A DNA stretch of 64,000 nt, from NCBI GenBank assembly GCA_030158665.1, contig JAOASM010000036.1, positions 52,838-116,837 of the forward strand, in the 5' to 3' direction. Below the pieces are notes generated by a model. That model was not told the origin of the DNA and ran no database searches. It saw nothing but the letters and a program-made list of their open reading frames with translations. Positions 1-9,580 of the stretch are shown piece after piece. The translations under genes were made by a program, and so were the position numbers. The stretch is from Sediminibacterium sp. (GTDB lineage Bacteria; Bacteroidota; Bacteroidia; Chitinophagales; Chitinophagaceae). The first letter of the stretch is position 1, and every line of letters starts with the position of its first letter.

Positions 1-524
1 TTCTTGATATCTAATAAATCTCTTTTAATACTTGCGTCAATTAAGTTATTGTCAAATGACAATACGAAACCACCAATTAGATCCTCGTTGGTATGTGTTG
101 TCAATTCAACTGTTTTAAATTGCGTTTCTTCTTTAATCTTTTGCTCAAAAGTTTTCTTTAATTCATCGCTGATAGTCACTGCTGTAGTCAAACTAACCTG
201 ATGAATTCCCTTTAAAGCATTGTATTGTTCAATCAATGCAGTAGCAATTTCTGGCAATGCACTTTCTCTGCTTTTCTTCACCAATAAAACAATAAAAGAC
301 AAAGACAACGCGCTCACTGCATCTTTAATCACAGCAAGTATAATTGCATTCTTTTGATCCGCTTTAATGATTGGACTTCTTAACACATTTACAAAATCAT
401 GGCTTTGGGCACAAACTGCTTGAAAGTATTTCATATCAGCATGCACTGCATCCAATTGATTTTGCTCAATGGCTAAATCGAGTAAGCTCTTTGCGTATCT
501 TCCTGCTAAACGTACGTTGGGCAT
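1..524 (-). CDS. atpH: ATP synthase F1 delta subunit (OSCP), 3' end cut by window edge
   Basis: Delta subunit of F-type ATP synthase, the peripheral stalk piece linking the b subunit to the F1 head. It is not in the ORF track because no stop lies inside the window; reading back from the ATG at 524 gives MPNVRLAGRYAKSLL, the usual OSCP start (xxxxRYAKALF). The frame stays open to base 1, ending in DASIKRDLLDIK, close to the expected C-terminus, so only a few codons are missing. It follows atpF after 10 bases, the normal Bacteroidota order atpB-E-F-H. Identification is firm. Confidence 0.93.
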   Translation of the reverse strand, partial: MPNVRLAGRYAKSLLDLAIEQNQLDAVHADMKYFQAVCAQSHDFVNVLRSPIIKADQKNAIILAVIKDAVSALSLSFIVLLVKKSRESALPEIATALIEQYNALKGIHQVSLTTAVTISDELKKTFEQKIKEETQFKTVELTTHTNEDLIGGFVLSFDNNLIDASIKRDLLDIK

Positions 525-534
525 TTCTTACTTT

Positions 535-1047
535 TTAATTTAACTTAACTCCTTCAGCGATTTGCTTAATATAGCTTTCTTGTTCTGCTTTATTAGACAA
601 CTCTTTTCTTAATACTTTCTCAGCTACTTCCACAACCAAATTGCCAACTTGATTTTTCACTTCAGTCAATGCAGCATTTTTTTGTTGTGTAATCGCCAAT
701 TGTGCGTCGCTGATAATGCGCTCATATTCATGCTTCGCTTTATCTTTTGCGTCTGCCACCATTTTATCAGCAGTTTCTTTTGCATCTTTTAATAAGCCTG
801 CTCTTTCTTCACGTGCCTTAGCCAACAATGCTTCATTTTCATTTTGCATAGCAGCAATTTCAGCCTTCATCTTGTCTGCACGTAATAGTGCTTCTTCGAT
901 GCCGTTTTCACGCTCAGCAATTGCTTTCAACATTGGCTTCCAAGCAAACTTGCCTAAAACAAACAAGAGTACTAAAAACGCAATTGCATTCCAAAACACC
1001 AATCCGATGTCTGGTAATACCAATGGGTTAATTTCTAATATGAACAT
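535..1047 (-). CDS. atpF: ATP synthase F0 subunit b
   Basis: Subunit b of F-type ATP synthase, the membrane-anchored peripheral stalk. The 170-residue protein has one N-terminal membrane helix (about residues 8-30, GLVFWNAIAFLVLLFVL) followed by a long charged Ala/Lys/Glu-rich helix typical of the b dimer coiled coil. Length is normal for the family. It lies between atpE and atpH in the same direction, with 93 bases to atpE and 10 to atpH, so co-transcription is likely. The plus-strand ORF at 716-1069 is an antisense shadow. Confidence 0.96.
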   Translation of the reverse strand: MFILEINPLVLPDIGLVFWNAIAFLVLLFVLGKFAWKPMLKAIAERENGIEEALLRADKMKAEIAAMQNENEALLAKAREERAGLLKDAKETADKMVADAKDKAKHEYERIISDAQLAITQQKNAALTEVKNQVGNLVVEVAEKVLRKELSNKAEQESYIKQIAEGVKLN

Positions 1048-1140
1048 AAGATTTATTTATCTTAATTAATAATGTCAAAGTTAAAATAGGCTCATCGCCC
1101 TGTGCTAGAGCCTATTTAATTTCTTGGATATCCAAGTTGA

Positions 1141-1368
<228 letters not shown>

Positions 1369-1393
1369 TTATTGAAAAAAAGTTAAATATTTT

Positions 1394-2569
1394 TTAGTGA
1401 TGTGCTTCGTCTTTATGATCATGATGATGTTCCTCGTTCGCCATTCCAATATACATCGCTGTTAACATGGTAAAGATATAGGCTTGCAAAAATGCAACCA
1501 ATAATTCAATCATGCCAATAAATACAGCAAATGGAACTGCTATTGCAGATGCATACACCGTCTTGAAAATAAATATGATACAAATCAAACTCAATACTAA
1601 AATGTGGCCCGCAGTGATGTTCGCAAACAAACGAATCATTAAAGAAATAGGCTTAGTGAATACACCAATTAATTCAATTGGTGCCAAAAACAATTTCATG
1701 CTCCAGTGCATACCTGGCATCCAGAAAATATGTTGCCAGTAATTTTTATTCGCACTTAAGTTCACTACAATGAAGACGCAAACTGCTAACATCATTGTGA
1801 AAGCGATATTTCCACTCACATTCGCTCCCCCTGGAAATACAGGTATTAAACCTAAAAAATTATTCGTCAAAATCAAGAAAAATACGGTCAACAAGAAAGG
1901 CATGAATTTAGCATACTTCTTTTTGCCAATATTTGGGATGGCTAATTCATCTCTTACAAATAACACAATTGGTTCCATAAAAGATTGAACTCCTTTAGGT
2001 GCAGATGTTACGCCAGTCTTTTTATACGCTCCCGCAGCAGTCAGGATGACCACTAAGATAATGAACACAGACACCAATAAAGATGCTACGTTTTTAGTGA
2101 TAGAAAAATCCCATAAAGCTTTCGTAGCTGTTTCGTCTATGGCTTCAGTTGCATCTACAATCTTCACCTTGCCTTCAATAATTTTGTAATCAAAATTTCC
2201 TTTGTACACGATAGGCTCATGGTGTTCATTCATGAACTTTGCAGAAGAGAATACTTCAATTCCTTTTGGGGTGTATAGAATCACTGGCAATGAGACAGAA
2301 GTATGTCCCCATAAATGCCAGCTATGATCATCTTTAATATGCTCTAAAATAGTTTCTGTGACATTGAATTCTTTTGCTTCATGCCCAGCAGGATTGGCTT
2401 CATGTGCTGCCGCTAAATTGGTATCCGCAGTTTGGTGCGATGTATCATGCGCAATGACATTTGTATCCGCATGCACTGCTTTTTCGTTTGCAAATGTATT
2501 GCCAGAATAAGCCAATGTAAATAAGCTCAAACACAATACCAGTAAAGATTTAATACGTCTAGATGCCAT
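1394..2569 (-). CDS. atpB: ATP synthase F0 subunit a
   Basis: Subunit a, which forms the proton half-channels against the c ring. The core is the C-terminal two thirds, with several membrane helices; FTKPISLMIRLFANITAGH contains the essential Arg facing the c ring. At 391 residues it is much longer than the roughly 270 of the E. coli protein. It carries an N-terminal signal-like segment (residues 1-27), a His/Ala-rich extracytoplasmic region of about 130 residues and a His-rich tail (EEHHHDHKDEAHH). Extended a subunits with signal peptides are known in Bacteroidota. It is the first gene of the visible ATP synthase cluster. Confidence 0.95.
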   Translation of the reverse strand: MASRRIKSLLVLCLSLFTLAYSGNTFANEKAVHADTNVIAHDTSHQTADTNLAAAHEANPAGHEAKEFNVTETILEHIKDDHSWHLWGHTSVSLPVILYTPKGIEVFSSAKFMNEHHEPIVYKGNFDYKIIEGKVKIVDATEAIDETATKALWDFSITKNVASLLVSVFIILVVILTAAGAYKKTGVTSAPKGVQSFMEPIVLFVRDELAIPNIGKKKYAKFMPFLLTVFFLILTNNFLGLIPVFPGGANVSGNIAFTMMLAVCVFIVVNLSANKNYWQHIFWMPGMHWSMKLFLAPIELIGVFTKPISLMIRLFANITAGHILVLSLICIIFIFKTVYASAIAVPFAVFIGMIELLVAFLQAYIFTMLTAMYIGMANEEHHHDHKDEAHH

Positions 2570-2589
2570 AGGGATCTCAAAATTTGCGG

Positions 2590-2597
2590 CAAAGATA
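2590..2597 (-). promoter_or_regulatory. -7 box of a Bacteroidota-type promoter for atpBEFH
   Basis: On the minus strand the sequence reads TATCTTTG, a match to the TAnnTTTG -7 element, 20 bases before the atpB ATG. No clear TTTG -33 element sits at the expected distance, so the call rests on the -7 box and position alone. Confidence 0.5.
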
Positions 2598-2698
2598 GGA
2601 ATAAACCTGCTGAAAAGTCAGAATATTTAACAGAATTATGGGCTGAAAAAAATTGTTTGTTATTCTCTTAAAATATTGATTTTCAGTAATTTAAGAAA

Positions 2699-4504
2699 TT
2701 AGTTGCTCTTTTTGGGGTCAAATTGCATTTCGTTAAGGGCCTTATAAAATCCACCCTGCTCCATTAAGGACTGATGTGTTCCTTTTTCAATGATTTTTCC
2801 ATGCTCCAAAACGAGGATCTGATCTGCCTTACGAATGGTAGATAGTCGATGGGCTATTACGATAGAAGTTCTGCCCTGAATCAATGTTTCGATCGCCTTT
2901 TCAATCAACTGTTCGCTCTCTGTATCGATTGAAGAAGTCGCTTCATCTAAGATTAAAATACTTGGGTTGTACAATAAAGCACGGATAAAACTTAACAATT
3001 GCCTTTGTCCCAGACTAAGTGTTGCGCCTCGCTCCATCACATGGTACTGATATCCTCCTGGAAGTTGCATGATAAAATCATGCATGCCAATCATTTTTGC
3101 CGCCTCTTCAACTTGTTCGGGGCGAATTTGAGGATTGCGCAATGTAATATTATCATAGACAGAGCCAGAAAATAAAAATACATCTTGTAAGACGACCCCT
3201 ACTGAGGCCCTCAATCGGTCCAGTGCATAATCCTCAATCAAGACACCATCTAATAAAATTTGTCCTGCTTGATAAGGATAGAGCCGATTTAAAATACTAA
3301 TAATAGAAGTCTTACCACTTCCTGTTGGACCTACTAAAGCCACTGTTTGTCCAGCTGCAACTGTAAAATTTAAATCATTTAAAATCCAATTGGGTGCTTG
3401 ATAAGCAAATTGTACGTTTTTAAATTCAATTGCCCCCTGAATTTGAGCAGGTGCATATTGGCCTTGATCTAAAGTAACATCTTCATTATCTAATATCTTA
3501 AAAACACGTTCTGCAGCAACCATCCCCATTTGCAAAACATTGAATTTATCTGCAATCATACGGAGTGGTCTAAAGATCTGATTTAAAAATAAAATGAACG
3601 CTACAAGCATACCTGCATCTAGACTTTGCCCTGCGACCCACCAAACGATTAATCCAATACTTAGCGCTAATACCACTTCCACAACTGGGAAAAATACAGA
3701 GTATGCGAAAATCGCTTTAATATTTGCTATTTTATGATGCTCGTTGATACTATTAAATTTTTTCATTTCTTTTTCTTCTGCCGCAAAAGCCTGCACCACT
3801 TGCATCCCAGAGATATGTTCTTGTACAAACGCATTCAATGCTGCAACCGCATTTCGAACTTGAACAAAACTCTTGTTCACACTTTCTTTGAAAAAATAAG
3901 TGGCAACAATCATAATCGGAAATGGAATTAAACAGATTAAAGTCAACTGCCAGTTGATAAAAAACATAGTTGTTAAGGTCACCACAATGGTTAAAATATC
4001 TGCGATGATTGGAATCAATCCGTCCGAAAAAATATCATTGATACTCTCAATGTCATTGATTGTTCTAGTCGTTAAGGTTCCGATGGGCGTTTTGTCGAAT
4101 TGACGCATTTCCCAATACATGATTTTTTGGTATACCTTATTCCTTAAATCTCTAATCACTTGTTGCCCTAACCATGACATTCCGAAAGTGAAACAAAAAC
4201 GAAATAAGGTTTCTAGGATGATGAATGCCACTTGAAAAAGTGAGATAGCCAATATGAGCTGTAGTATTGAATTAAATGCTTCTGAAGGTAGCACCCTATG
4301 GACCCAATTAGGCAGATGCACCTGTTTGCCAATAGCCAAATTCACTGTAGCCTGAATCAAATAAGGACGAATGGGGGTAGCGAATGCTAAAAAGATGCCA
4401 AGAAAGACGTTGATCCAAAAAATAAATCGATAGGGCCCAACAAAAGAAAACACCCTACTTAAGGTAGAGGTTTTGAACATGGGTTTAGGCTGGGTGGTTG
4501 ACAT
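2699..4504 (-). CDS. ABC exporter, fused membrane and ATPase domains
   Basis: A 601-residue half transporter of the lipid/multidrug exporter type that would work as a homo- or heterodimer. Residues 25-320 are the six-helix membrane domain. The nucleotide-binding domain has Walker A GPTGSGKT near residue 392, Walker B ILILDEATSSID and the H-loop IVIAHRLST. The signature motif is LSLGQRQLL rather than LSGGQ; such variants occur in exporters of the BmrC/BmrD or LmrA type. The start codon is 43 bases from that of the divergent rel gene. Substrate cannot be inferred; no partner half transporter is adjacent. Confidence 0.9.
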   Translation of the reverse strand: MSTTQPKPMFKTSTLSRVFSFVGPYRFIFWINVFLGIFLAFATPIRPYLIQATVNLAIGKQVHLPNWVHRVLPSEAFNSILQLILAISLFQVAFIILETLFRFCFTFGMSWLGQQVIRDLRNKVYQKIMYWEMRQFDKTPIGTLTTRTINDIESINDIFSDGLIPIIADILTIVVTLTTMFFINWQLTLICLIPFPIMIVATYFFKESVNKSFVQVRNAVAALNAFVQEHISGMQVVQAFAAEEKEMKKFNSINEHHKIANIKAIFAYSVFFPVVEVVLALSIGLIVWWVAGQSLDAGMLVAFILFLNQIFRPLRMIADKFNVLQMGMVAAERVFKILDNEDVTLDQGQYAPAQIQGAIEFKNVQFAYQAPNWILNDLNFTVAAGQTVALVGPTGSGKTSIISILNRLYPYQAGQILLDGVLIEDYALDRLRASVGVVLQDVFLFSGSVYDNITLRNPQIRPEQVEEAAKMIGMHDFIMQLPGGYQYHVMERGATLSLGQRQLLSFIRALLYNPSILILDEATSSIDTESEQLIEKAIETLIQGRTSIVIAHRLSTIRKADQILVLEHGKIIEKGTHQSLMEQGGFYKALNEMQFDPKKSN

Positions 4505-4511
4505 AGCGGAT

Positions 4512-4519
4512 CAAAGTTA
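4512..4519 (-). promoter_or_regulatory. -7 box for the ABC exporter, nearly leaderless
   Basis: The minus strand reads TAACTTTG, a TAnnTTTG -7 box, ending seven bases before the ABC transporter ATG at 4504. If used, the transcript would have almost no 5' leader. A weaker TATTTTCG on the plus strand at 4533-4540 sits the same distance before the rel start, so the two divergent promoters would interleave. Confidence 0.45.
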
Positions 4520-4547
4520 CACCGCTTTTACGTATTTTCGTGTAAGC

Positions 4548-6809
4548 ATGGAAAGTACCGATCAAGAATTATTTAATGTAGTTGTGACACCCTACAATTT
4601 GACTGACGAACAAGAGAAAAAAGAAATTGTTCGACATTACCGTGCATTGCTTAGAACCTTAAGGACTAAGCTAAAAAAAGGGGATCGCGAATTACTTAGA
4701 ACCGCATTCGAAATGGCCGCTGATGCGCATAAAACGATGCGTCGTAAAAGTGGAGAGCCCTATATTTTACACCCCATTGCTGTAGCGATGATTGCAGCAG
4801 ATGAAATTGGACTAGGTGTGCGAAGTACCATTTGTGCTTTATTACATGATACCGTAGAAGATACAGATATCACTTTAGATGATATCAAAAGAGAGTTTGG
4901 AAATGAGATTGCAAAAATTGTAGACGGATTAACAAAGATTGCCACGGTCATGGATACCAATAGCAGTCAGCAAGCAGAGAATTTTAAAAAAATCTTGCTC
5001 ACTTTAACGGATGACCCTAGAGTGATATTGATCAAACTCGCAGACAGATTGCACAACATGCGAACGATGGACTCAATGAAACAAGAGAAGCAACTAAAAA
5101 TTGCCTCTGAAACCATTTGGGTTTATGCACCATTAGCACATCGCATGGGCTTGTATAATATTAAAACAGAATTAGAAGATCTGTCCATGAAATATTTGGA
5201 GCCAGATAAGTACCGTGAGATTGCTAGAAAATTAACTGAGACAAAAAGAGAGCGTACAAAATATATCAATGAGTTTGTAAAACCATTAAAAGAGAAGTTG
5301 AGCCAAGCCGGGATTCAATTTGATATTTTTGGTCGACCAAAAAGCATTCATTCCATTTGGAATAAAATAAAAAAGAAAGGGGTAAGTTTCGAAGAAGTCT
5401 ATGATCTGTTTGCCATTCGTATCATTCTTGATGTGCCTTTAGAAAAAGAAAAAGAAGAGTGCTGGAAAGTGTATTCCATGGTAACAGATGAATACCTTCC
5501 CTCTCCAGAAAGATTAAGGGATTGGTTAAGCAACCCCAAGAGCAATGGTTACGAAGCATTGCATACGACTGTGATGGGCCCTCAAGGTAAATGGGTAGAA
5601 GTACAAATTCGCAGCAAAAGAATGAATGAGATTGCTGAGAAAGGTTTGGCAGCCCATTTTAAATACAAAGAAGGAACACAAAGTGAAGATCGTTTTGATA
5701 AATGGTTTGTTCAGATAAGAGAAGCATTGGGTAATCAAGAGGAAGAAAGTATTGATTTCTTGCAAGACTTTAAAACTTCTTTTTTAGCAGAAGAAATTTA
5801 TGTCTATACCCCAAAGGGTGAAGTAAAAATGTTGCCAGTTAATAGCTCGGCACTTGACTTTGCTTTTTATATACATACTGCGATTGGATCCAAATGTATT
5901 GGTGCCAAAGTCAATCACAAATTGGTGCCGATTAGTCATAAATTAAGAAGTGGAGATCAGATAGAAATTATAACTAGTAACAAACAAAAACCTTCAGAGG
6001 ATTGGCTGAATAATGTGGTGACCGCAAAGGCAAAAAATAGTATCAAAGATGCCTTAAGAGAAGAAAAGAAAATCATTTCAGAAGAAGGAAAATATACGGC
6101 TCAAAGAAAATTAGAAGGAATAGGTGCAGTTTATAACCCCTACAACTTAGACCAATTGGTTAATTTTTATAAATTACCAAGCCAGTTAGATTTGTTGTAC
6201 AAAATTGCCACCAAATCAATTGACCTCAAAGAACTCAAAAGCTTTCAAGTCATTGGTGATAAAATAGAAGCACCAAAGCCTTTAGTGGTTGCACCTGACC
6301 CGAACGCAGAAGTCAACATATATAAACCACTGCCCAAAAAAGGAGATTCAGAATTGATCATTTTTGGCGAATCAAGTGATAAGATTAAATACAATCTAGC
6401 AAAATGTTGCAACCCTATTCCTGGAGACGATGTATTTGGTTTTGTCAGCACTGGTAAAGGACTGATCATTCATAGAACTAGTTGCCCAAATGCGACACAA
6501 CTGTTAGCGAACTATGGACATCGAGTTGTCAAAACGAAGTGGGCTAAAAATAAAGAAATTTCATTCCTAACAGGGCTAAGTATCATTGGATTAGACGATG
6601 TTGGTGTGGTGAATAAAATTACTACCATTATTAGTGGAGATTTGAAGATCAACATTGCAGCATTAACCATTGAATCCAAGGATGGGATGTTCGAAGGTAC
6701 CATCAAAGTCTTTGTTCATGATAAAGATGAATTAGAAGAATTGGTGCATCGGATTCAATCCTTACATGGTATTCAAAAAGTGACCCGTTTTGACACAGAA
6801 GTGGTCTAA
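4548..6809 (+). CDS. rel: bifunctional (p)ppGpp synthetase/hydrolase, Rel/SpoT type
   Basis: Long RelA/SpoT homologue that makes and degrades the stringent-response alarmone (p)ppGpp. I start at the ATG at 4548 (MESTDQELF, 753 residues) because the ORF-track start at 4473 would run through the divergent ABC gene's start. Domains in order: HD hydrolase (residues 55-160, with the intact HDxxED motif HDTVED at 100-105); nucleotidyltransferase/synthetase (YDLFAIRII, then NPKSNGYEALHTTV); TGS (EEIYVYTPKGEV onward); Zn-finger/helical region (CCNPIPGD); and a C-terminal ACT domain. Both catalytic sites look complete, so one enzyme probably does both reactions. Confidence 0.95.
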   Translation: MESTDQELFNVVVTPYNLTDEQEKKEIVRHYRALLRTLRTKLKKGDRELLRTAFEMAADAHKTMRRKSGEPYILHPIAVAMIAADEIGLGVRSTICALLHDTVEDTDITLDDIKREFGNEIAKIVDGLTKIATVMDTNSSQQAENFKKILLTLTDDPRVILIKLADRLHNMRTMDSMKQEKQLKIASETIWVYAPLAHRMGLYNIKTELEDLSMKYLEPDKYREIARKLTETKRERTKYINEFVKPLKEKLSQAGIQFDIFGRPKSIHSIWNKIKKKGVSFEEVYDLFAIRIILDVPLEKEKEECWKVYSMVTDEYLPSPERLRDWLSNPKSNGYEALHTTVMGPQGKWVEVQIRSKRMNEIAEKGLAAHFKYKEGTQSEDRFDKWFVQIREALGNQEEESIDFLQDFKTSFLAEEIYVYTPKGEVKMLPVNSSALDFAFYIHTAIGSKCIGAKVNHKLVPISHKLRSGDQIEIITSNKQKPSEDWLNNVVTAKAKNSIKDALREEKKIISEEGKYTAQRKLEGIGAVYNPYNLDQLVNFYKLPSQLDLLYKIATKSIDLKELKSFQVIGDKIEAPKPLVVAPDPNAEVNIYKPLPKKGDSELIIFGESSDKIKYNLAKCCNPIPGDDVFGFVSTGKGLIIHRTSCPNATQLLANYGHRVVKTKWAKNKEISFLTGLSIIGLDDVGVVNKITTIISGDLKINIAALTIESKDGMFEGTIKVFVHDKDELEELVHRIQSLHGIQKVTRFDTEVV

Positions 6810-6897
6810 AATCAAGTAATCAACAGGATGGGAAAAATATGTGTGAAAACATTTCCTATTATTGGACCCTTAAATAGGTAATCAGCATTTCTAGACT

Positions 6898-6905
6898 TAT
6901 TTTTG
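6898..6905 (+). promoter_or_regulatory. -7 box upstream of purA
   Basis: TATTTTTG matches the TAnnTTTG element and ends 18 bases before the chosen purA ATG. It supports the start at 6924 rather than the ORF-track start at 6903, which would fall within the transcription start region. No convincing -33 element was seen. Confidence 0.45.
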
Positions 6906-6923
6906 CTACTCAAATTCAAATTT

Positions 6924-8186
6924 ATGGTAGACGTAATTTTAGGACTTCAATGGGGCGATGAAGGAAAAGGGAAAATCGTGGATTATTTTGCACCCAACTA
7001 CGATGTCATCGCTCGTTTTCAAGGTGGTCCAAATGCAGGCCACACTTTGTATGTGAATGGCACTAAAATGGTCTTACACCAGATTCCATCAGGAATTTTC
7101 CATCAGGATAAAATCAATATTATTGGCAATGGCGTGGTATTAGATCCAGTAACATTGAAAAAAGAATGCGATGCAGTGGCAAGTATGGGCATTGATGTGA
7201 AAAAAAATCTATTTATATCCGAGCGTACCAATATCATCATACCTAGTCACAGGGCTTTAGATAAAGCATCTGAATTGTCAAAGGGAGAAGCTAAAATAGG
7301 ATCCACTTTAAAGGGCATTGGACCTGCTTACATGGATAAGACAGGAAGAAACGCTTTAAGAGTGGGCGACTTATTAGATAAAAAATTCATCAGCAAGTAC
7401 ATTGCTTTAAGAATGAAGCATCAAAAGATTTTGGATAGCTACAATTTCAATGAAGATATCTCTGAAATGGAAAGCGAATTCTTTGAAGCCATTGAGTTTT
7501 TAAAGACAATGAATATCATCAATTGTGAATACTTTATCAATGATCAAATTAGCAAGGGTAAAAAAATATTAGCTGAAGGCGCACAGGGCTCTATGTTAGA
7601 TATCGACTTTGGTACTTTCCCATTTGTTACATCAAGTAATACTATTTCTGCTGGTGTTTGTACTGGTCTGGGTGTTTCTCCAAAACAAATTGGCGAAGTA
7701 TTTGGCATTTCTAAAGCTTATTGTACTCGTGTTGGTAGTGGACCCTTCCCTACCGAATTGCATGATGCCAAAGGGGAAGAATTGAGAAAGATAGGAAGTG
7801 AATTTGGCGCAACAACTGGCAGACCACGTCGATGTGGCTGGATTGACCTAGTTGCTTTAAAATACACTTGTATGATCAATGGTGTAACGCAGATCATCAT
7901 GACCAAGGCAGATATTCTAGATTCTTTTAAAGAACTAGAACTGGGAATAGCATATGAAATGGAAGGCAAACAGATTGATTATGTTCCATTTCAATTAGTA
8001 GGTACTCCTGTAACGCCGATTTGGAAAAAAATGGCAGGATGGGAAGTCGATACAACCAAAATGAAAGATGACGCTGAACTGCCAGCTACAATGAAAACAT
8101 ATATCAAATTTATTAATGAATATTTAGGTGTGCCTGTGAAGTATGTATCAAATGGTCCGGGCAGAGATCAAATAGTACATTTATAA
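6924..8186 (+). CDS. purA: adenylosuccinate synthetase
   Basis: Catalyses the GTP-dependent joining of IMP and aspartate, the first committed step to AMP. Family motifs are complete: GLQWGDEGKGKIVDYF at the N-terminus (GTP/Mg loop with the catalytic Asp), GGPNAGHT, STLKGIGPAY, AEGAQGSMLDIDFGTFP and TTGRPRRCGW. At 420 residues from the second Met (MVDVILGL) the length is typical. The seven extra residues in the ORF track (MLLKFKF) do not fit the family and overlap a probable promoter. It lies 114 bases after rel on the same strand, with its own likely promoter. Confidence 0.97.
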   Translation: MVDVILGLQWGDEGKGKIVDYFAPNYDVIARFQGGPNAGHTLYVNGTKMVLHQIPSGIFHQDKINIIGNGVVLDPVTLKKECDAVASMGIDVKKNLFISERTNIIIPSHRALDKASELSKGEAKIGSTLKGIGPAYMDKTGRNALRVGDLLDKKFISKYIALRMKHQKILDSYNFNEDISEMESEFFEAIEFLKTMNIINCEYFINDQISKGKKILAEGAQGSMLDIDFGTFPFVTSSNTISAGVCTGLGVSPKQIGEVFGISKAYCTRVGSGPFPTELHDAKGEELRKIGSEFGATTGRPRRCGWIDLVALKYTCMINGVTQIIMTKADILDSFKELELGIAYEMEGKQIDYVPFQLVGTPVTPIWKKMAGWEVDTTKMKDDAELPATMKTYIKFINEYLGVPVKYVSNGPGRDQIVHL

Positions 8187-8272
8187 ACAAAAAAAAGCAA
8201 TAAAAAAAGTCGCATTATTTTTGATAAATAAAATTTTCATTTGAAATTTACATAAATATTCCTGATTGAGTT

Positions 8273-8605
8273 ATGGCAGTAAAATCTACAAAAGAGAAAA
8301 AGACAGCGACACCAAAAAATGGCGTAGTAAAAGCTGAAAAATCAAGCAAGACATCTTCAAAGAAAAATGTTGATGACGAGGACGATGATATCGACGAGGA
8401 AGAAGAAACAGATACAGACGATTGGGGAAAAGCTGACGAGGACGATGACAGCTGGGATCCAGACTTCGCTGAATTTGATTTACCTAAAGCAACTAAAAAA
8501 GCGGGTAAAGCAAAAAAAGGAGAAGACGATGATTTAGATTTAGACTTAAACTTGGAGGACGACGATTTGTTTGACGACAAAGACGAATTCGATGATGATT
8601 TTTAA
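8273..8605 (+). CDS. highly acidic small protein of unknown function
   Basis: A 110-residue protein with a Lys/Ser/Thr-rich N-terminal third (residues 1-35) and a strongly acidic remainder with runs such as DDEDDDIDEEEE and a tail of repeated DDD/DLDLDL ending EFDDDF. A short less charged segment (WDPDFAEFDLP) lies in the middle. No domain is recognised; low complexity suggests a disordered protein. The acidic tail could bind basic proteins or mimic nucleic acid, but that is speculation. It starts 86 bases after purA, ends 20 bases before convergent mltD-like gene, and is the only reading frame here with a sensible start. The overlapping Ser-rich antisense ORF is its shadow. Confidence 0.75.
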   Translation: MAVKSTKEKKTATPKNGVVKAEKSSKTSSKKNVDDEDDDIDEEEETDTDDWGKADEDDDSWDPDFAEFDLPKATKKAGKAKKGEDDDLDLDLNLEDDDLFDDKDEFDDDF

Positions 8606-8625
8606 AGTGTAATTGATCTACTTTT

Positions 8626-9570
8626 TTAATCAATATCCAGATATAAAGATTGTATTGAGGCCTGTAAAATTTGATTTTTATGGGCCTCAAACATTTTAGC
8701 CTCTTTAGTAGGTAACTGAAGCGTATAAGACTTCCCTGCAGACAATTGCTGATCCATATTGGGATTCAATTCTTTTAATTGATTCAATGGCATCTTTAAC
8801 CAACTTGCAATTGTTTTTGCATTGAATCTTCCTGAGATTAAAATGGTTTCCATGCCTGCTGTAGCCATTACATTTCCTGTATTCACTACTTGATCTTTTT
8901 GATTGACTTCTGGCATGACTACTCCCTCAAATATGGCATGTGTGGCTATGAATTTTTTGACATGATTTCTTGTCTCTAATGGAAGTTCATATTGCAATGC
9001 CCAAAAATCTTTTGTTTTCTTTTTCTCAATGACTTTACTCAATCTTCCTGCGCCTCCATTGTATGCCGCTACAACCAATAACCAATCTCCAAATTGCTGG
9101 TACAATTCTCTAAGAATGGTTGCTGCAGCTTGCGTGCTTTTTTGATAATCCATTCGCTCGTCGGTTGGAAGTAATTTCAAACCCAATCTAGTTGCTTCTG
9201 CAGGCATAATTTGCCAAGGGCCTGCTGCACCTGCCCAAGAGACTACTTGTGAACTTAAGTGACTCTCAATGACACTTAGGTATTTCATTTCTACCGGAAT
9301 GCCGTTGGCAATTAAGATTTGATCGTATAGGTTAAAATAAGGTTTTGCCCAGGTTTTCATTTTACGCAATCCTGCACCCTCTTTTTCAATATAGGATTGA
9401 ACAAAGCTGATTGCCTTTGGATGCATTTCAATGACAAAAGATTTGTCTTTATCTGGCACCTGCTGTACCGTAAATAAACTACTGAAACCAATTCTATTAA
9501 AACTTGAGCTATCCTGTGCAGCCGTACTGCCAAAACAAAAAAGTAAACAATAAATGAATAATGGTCTCAT
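8626..9570 (-). CDS. MltD-like membrane-bound lytic transglycosylase with LysM
   Basis: Exported murein lytic transglycosylase that would cleave peptidoglycan glycan strands. From the Met at 9570 (MRPLFIYCLLFCFG) the 314-residue protein has a signal peptide. An SLT domain follows (about residues 85-215) with the catalytic Glu in VIESHLSS, then GAAGPWQIMP and VAAYNGGAGRL. A C-terminal LysM-like region (about 245-295, with NPNMDQQLSAGKSYTLQLP) would bind the wall. The start six bases upstream (MHMRPL) is possible too. It lies 10 bases after gatA on the same strand and converges on the acidic protein gene. Confidence 0.9.
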   Translation of the reverse strand: MRPLFIYCLLFCFGSTAAQDSSSFNRIGFSSLFTVQQVPDKDKSFVIEMHPKAISFVQSYIEKEGAGLRKMKTWAKPYFNLYDQILIANGIPVEMKYLSVIESHLSSQVVSWAGAAGPWQIMPAEATRLGLKLLPTDERMDYQKSTQAAATILRELYQQFGDWLLVVAAYNGGAGRLSKVIEKKKTKDFWALQYELPLETRNHVKKFIATHAIFEGVVMPEVNQKDQVVNTGNVMATAGMETILISGRFNAKTIASWLKMPLNQLKELNPNMDQQLSAGKSYTLQLPTKEAKMFEAHKNQILQASIQSLYLDID

Positions 9571-9580
9571 ATGCAAGAGG

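Noticed and set aside
4473-4547. N-terminal extension of rel in the ORF track
   Set aside because: It would overlap the divergent ABC gene's start and has no family similarity; the ATG at 4548 fits better.
8248-8580. Ser/Phe-rich minus-strand ORF opposite the acidic protein
   Set aside because: It is the antisense of GAY/GAR codons; the plus frame has a sensible start and composition.
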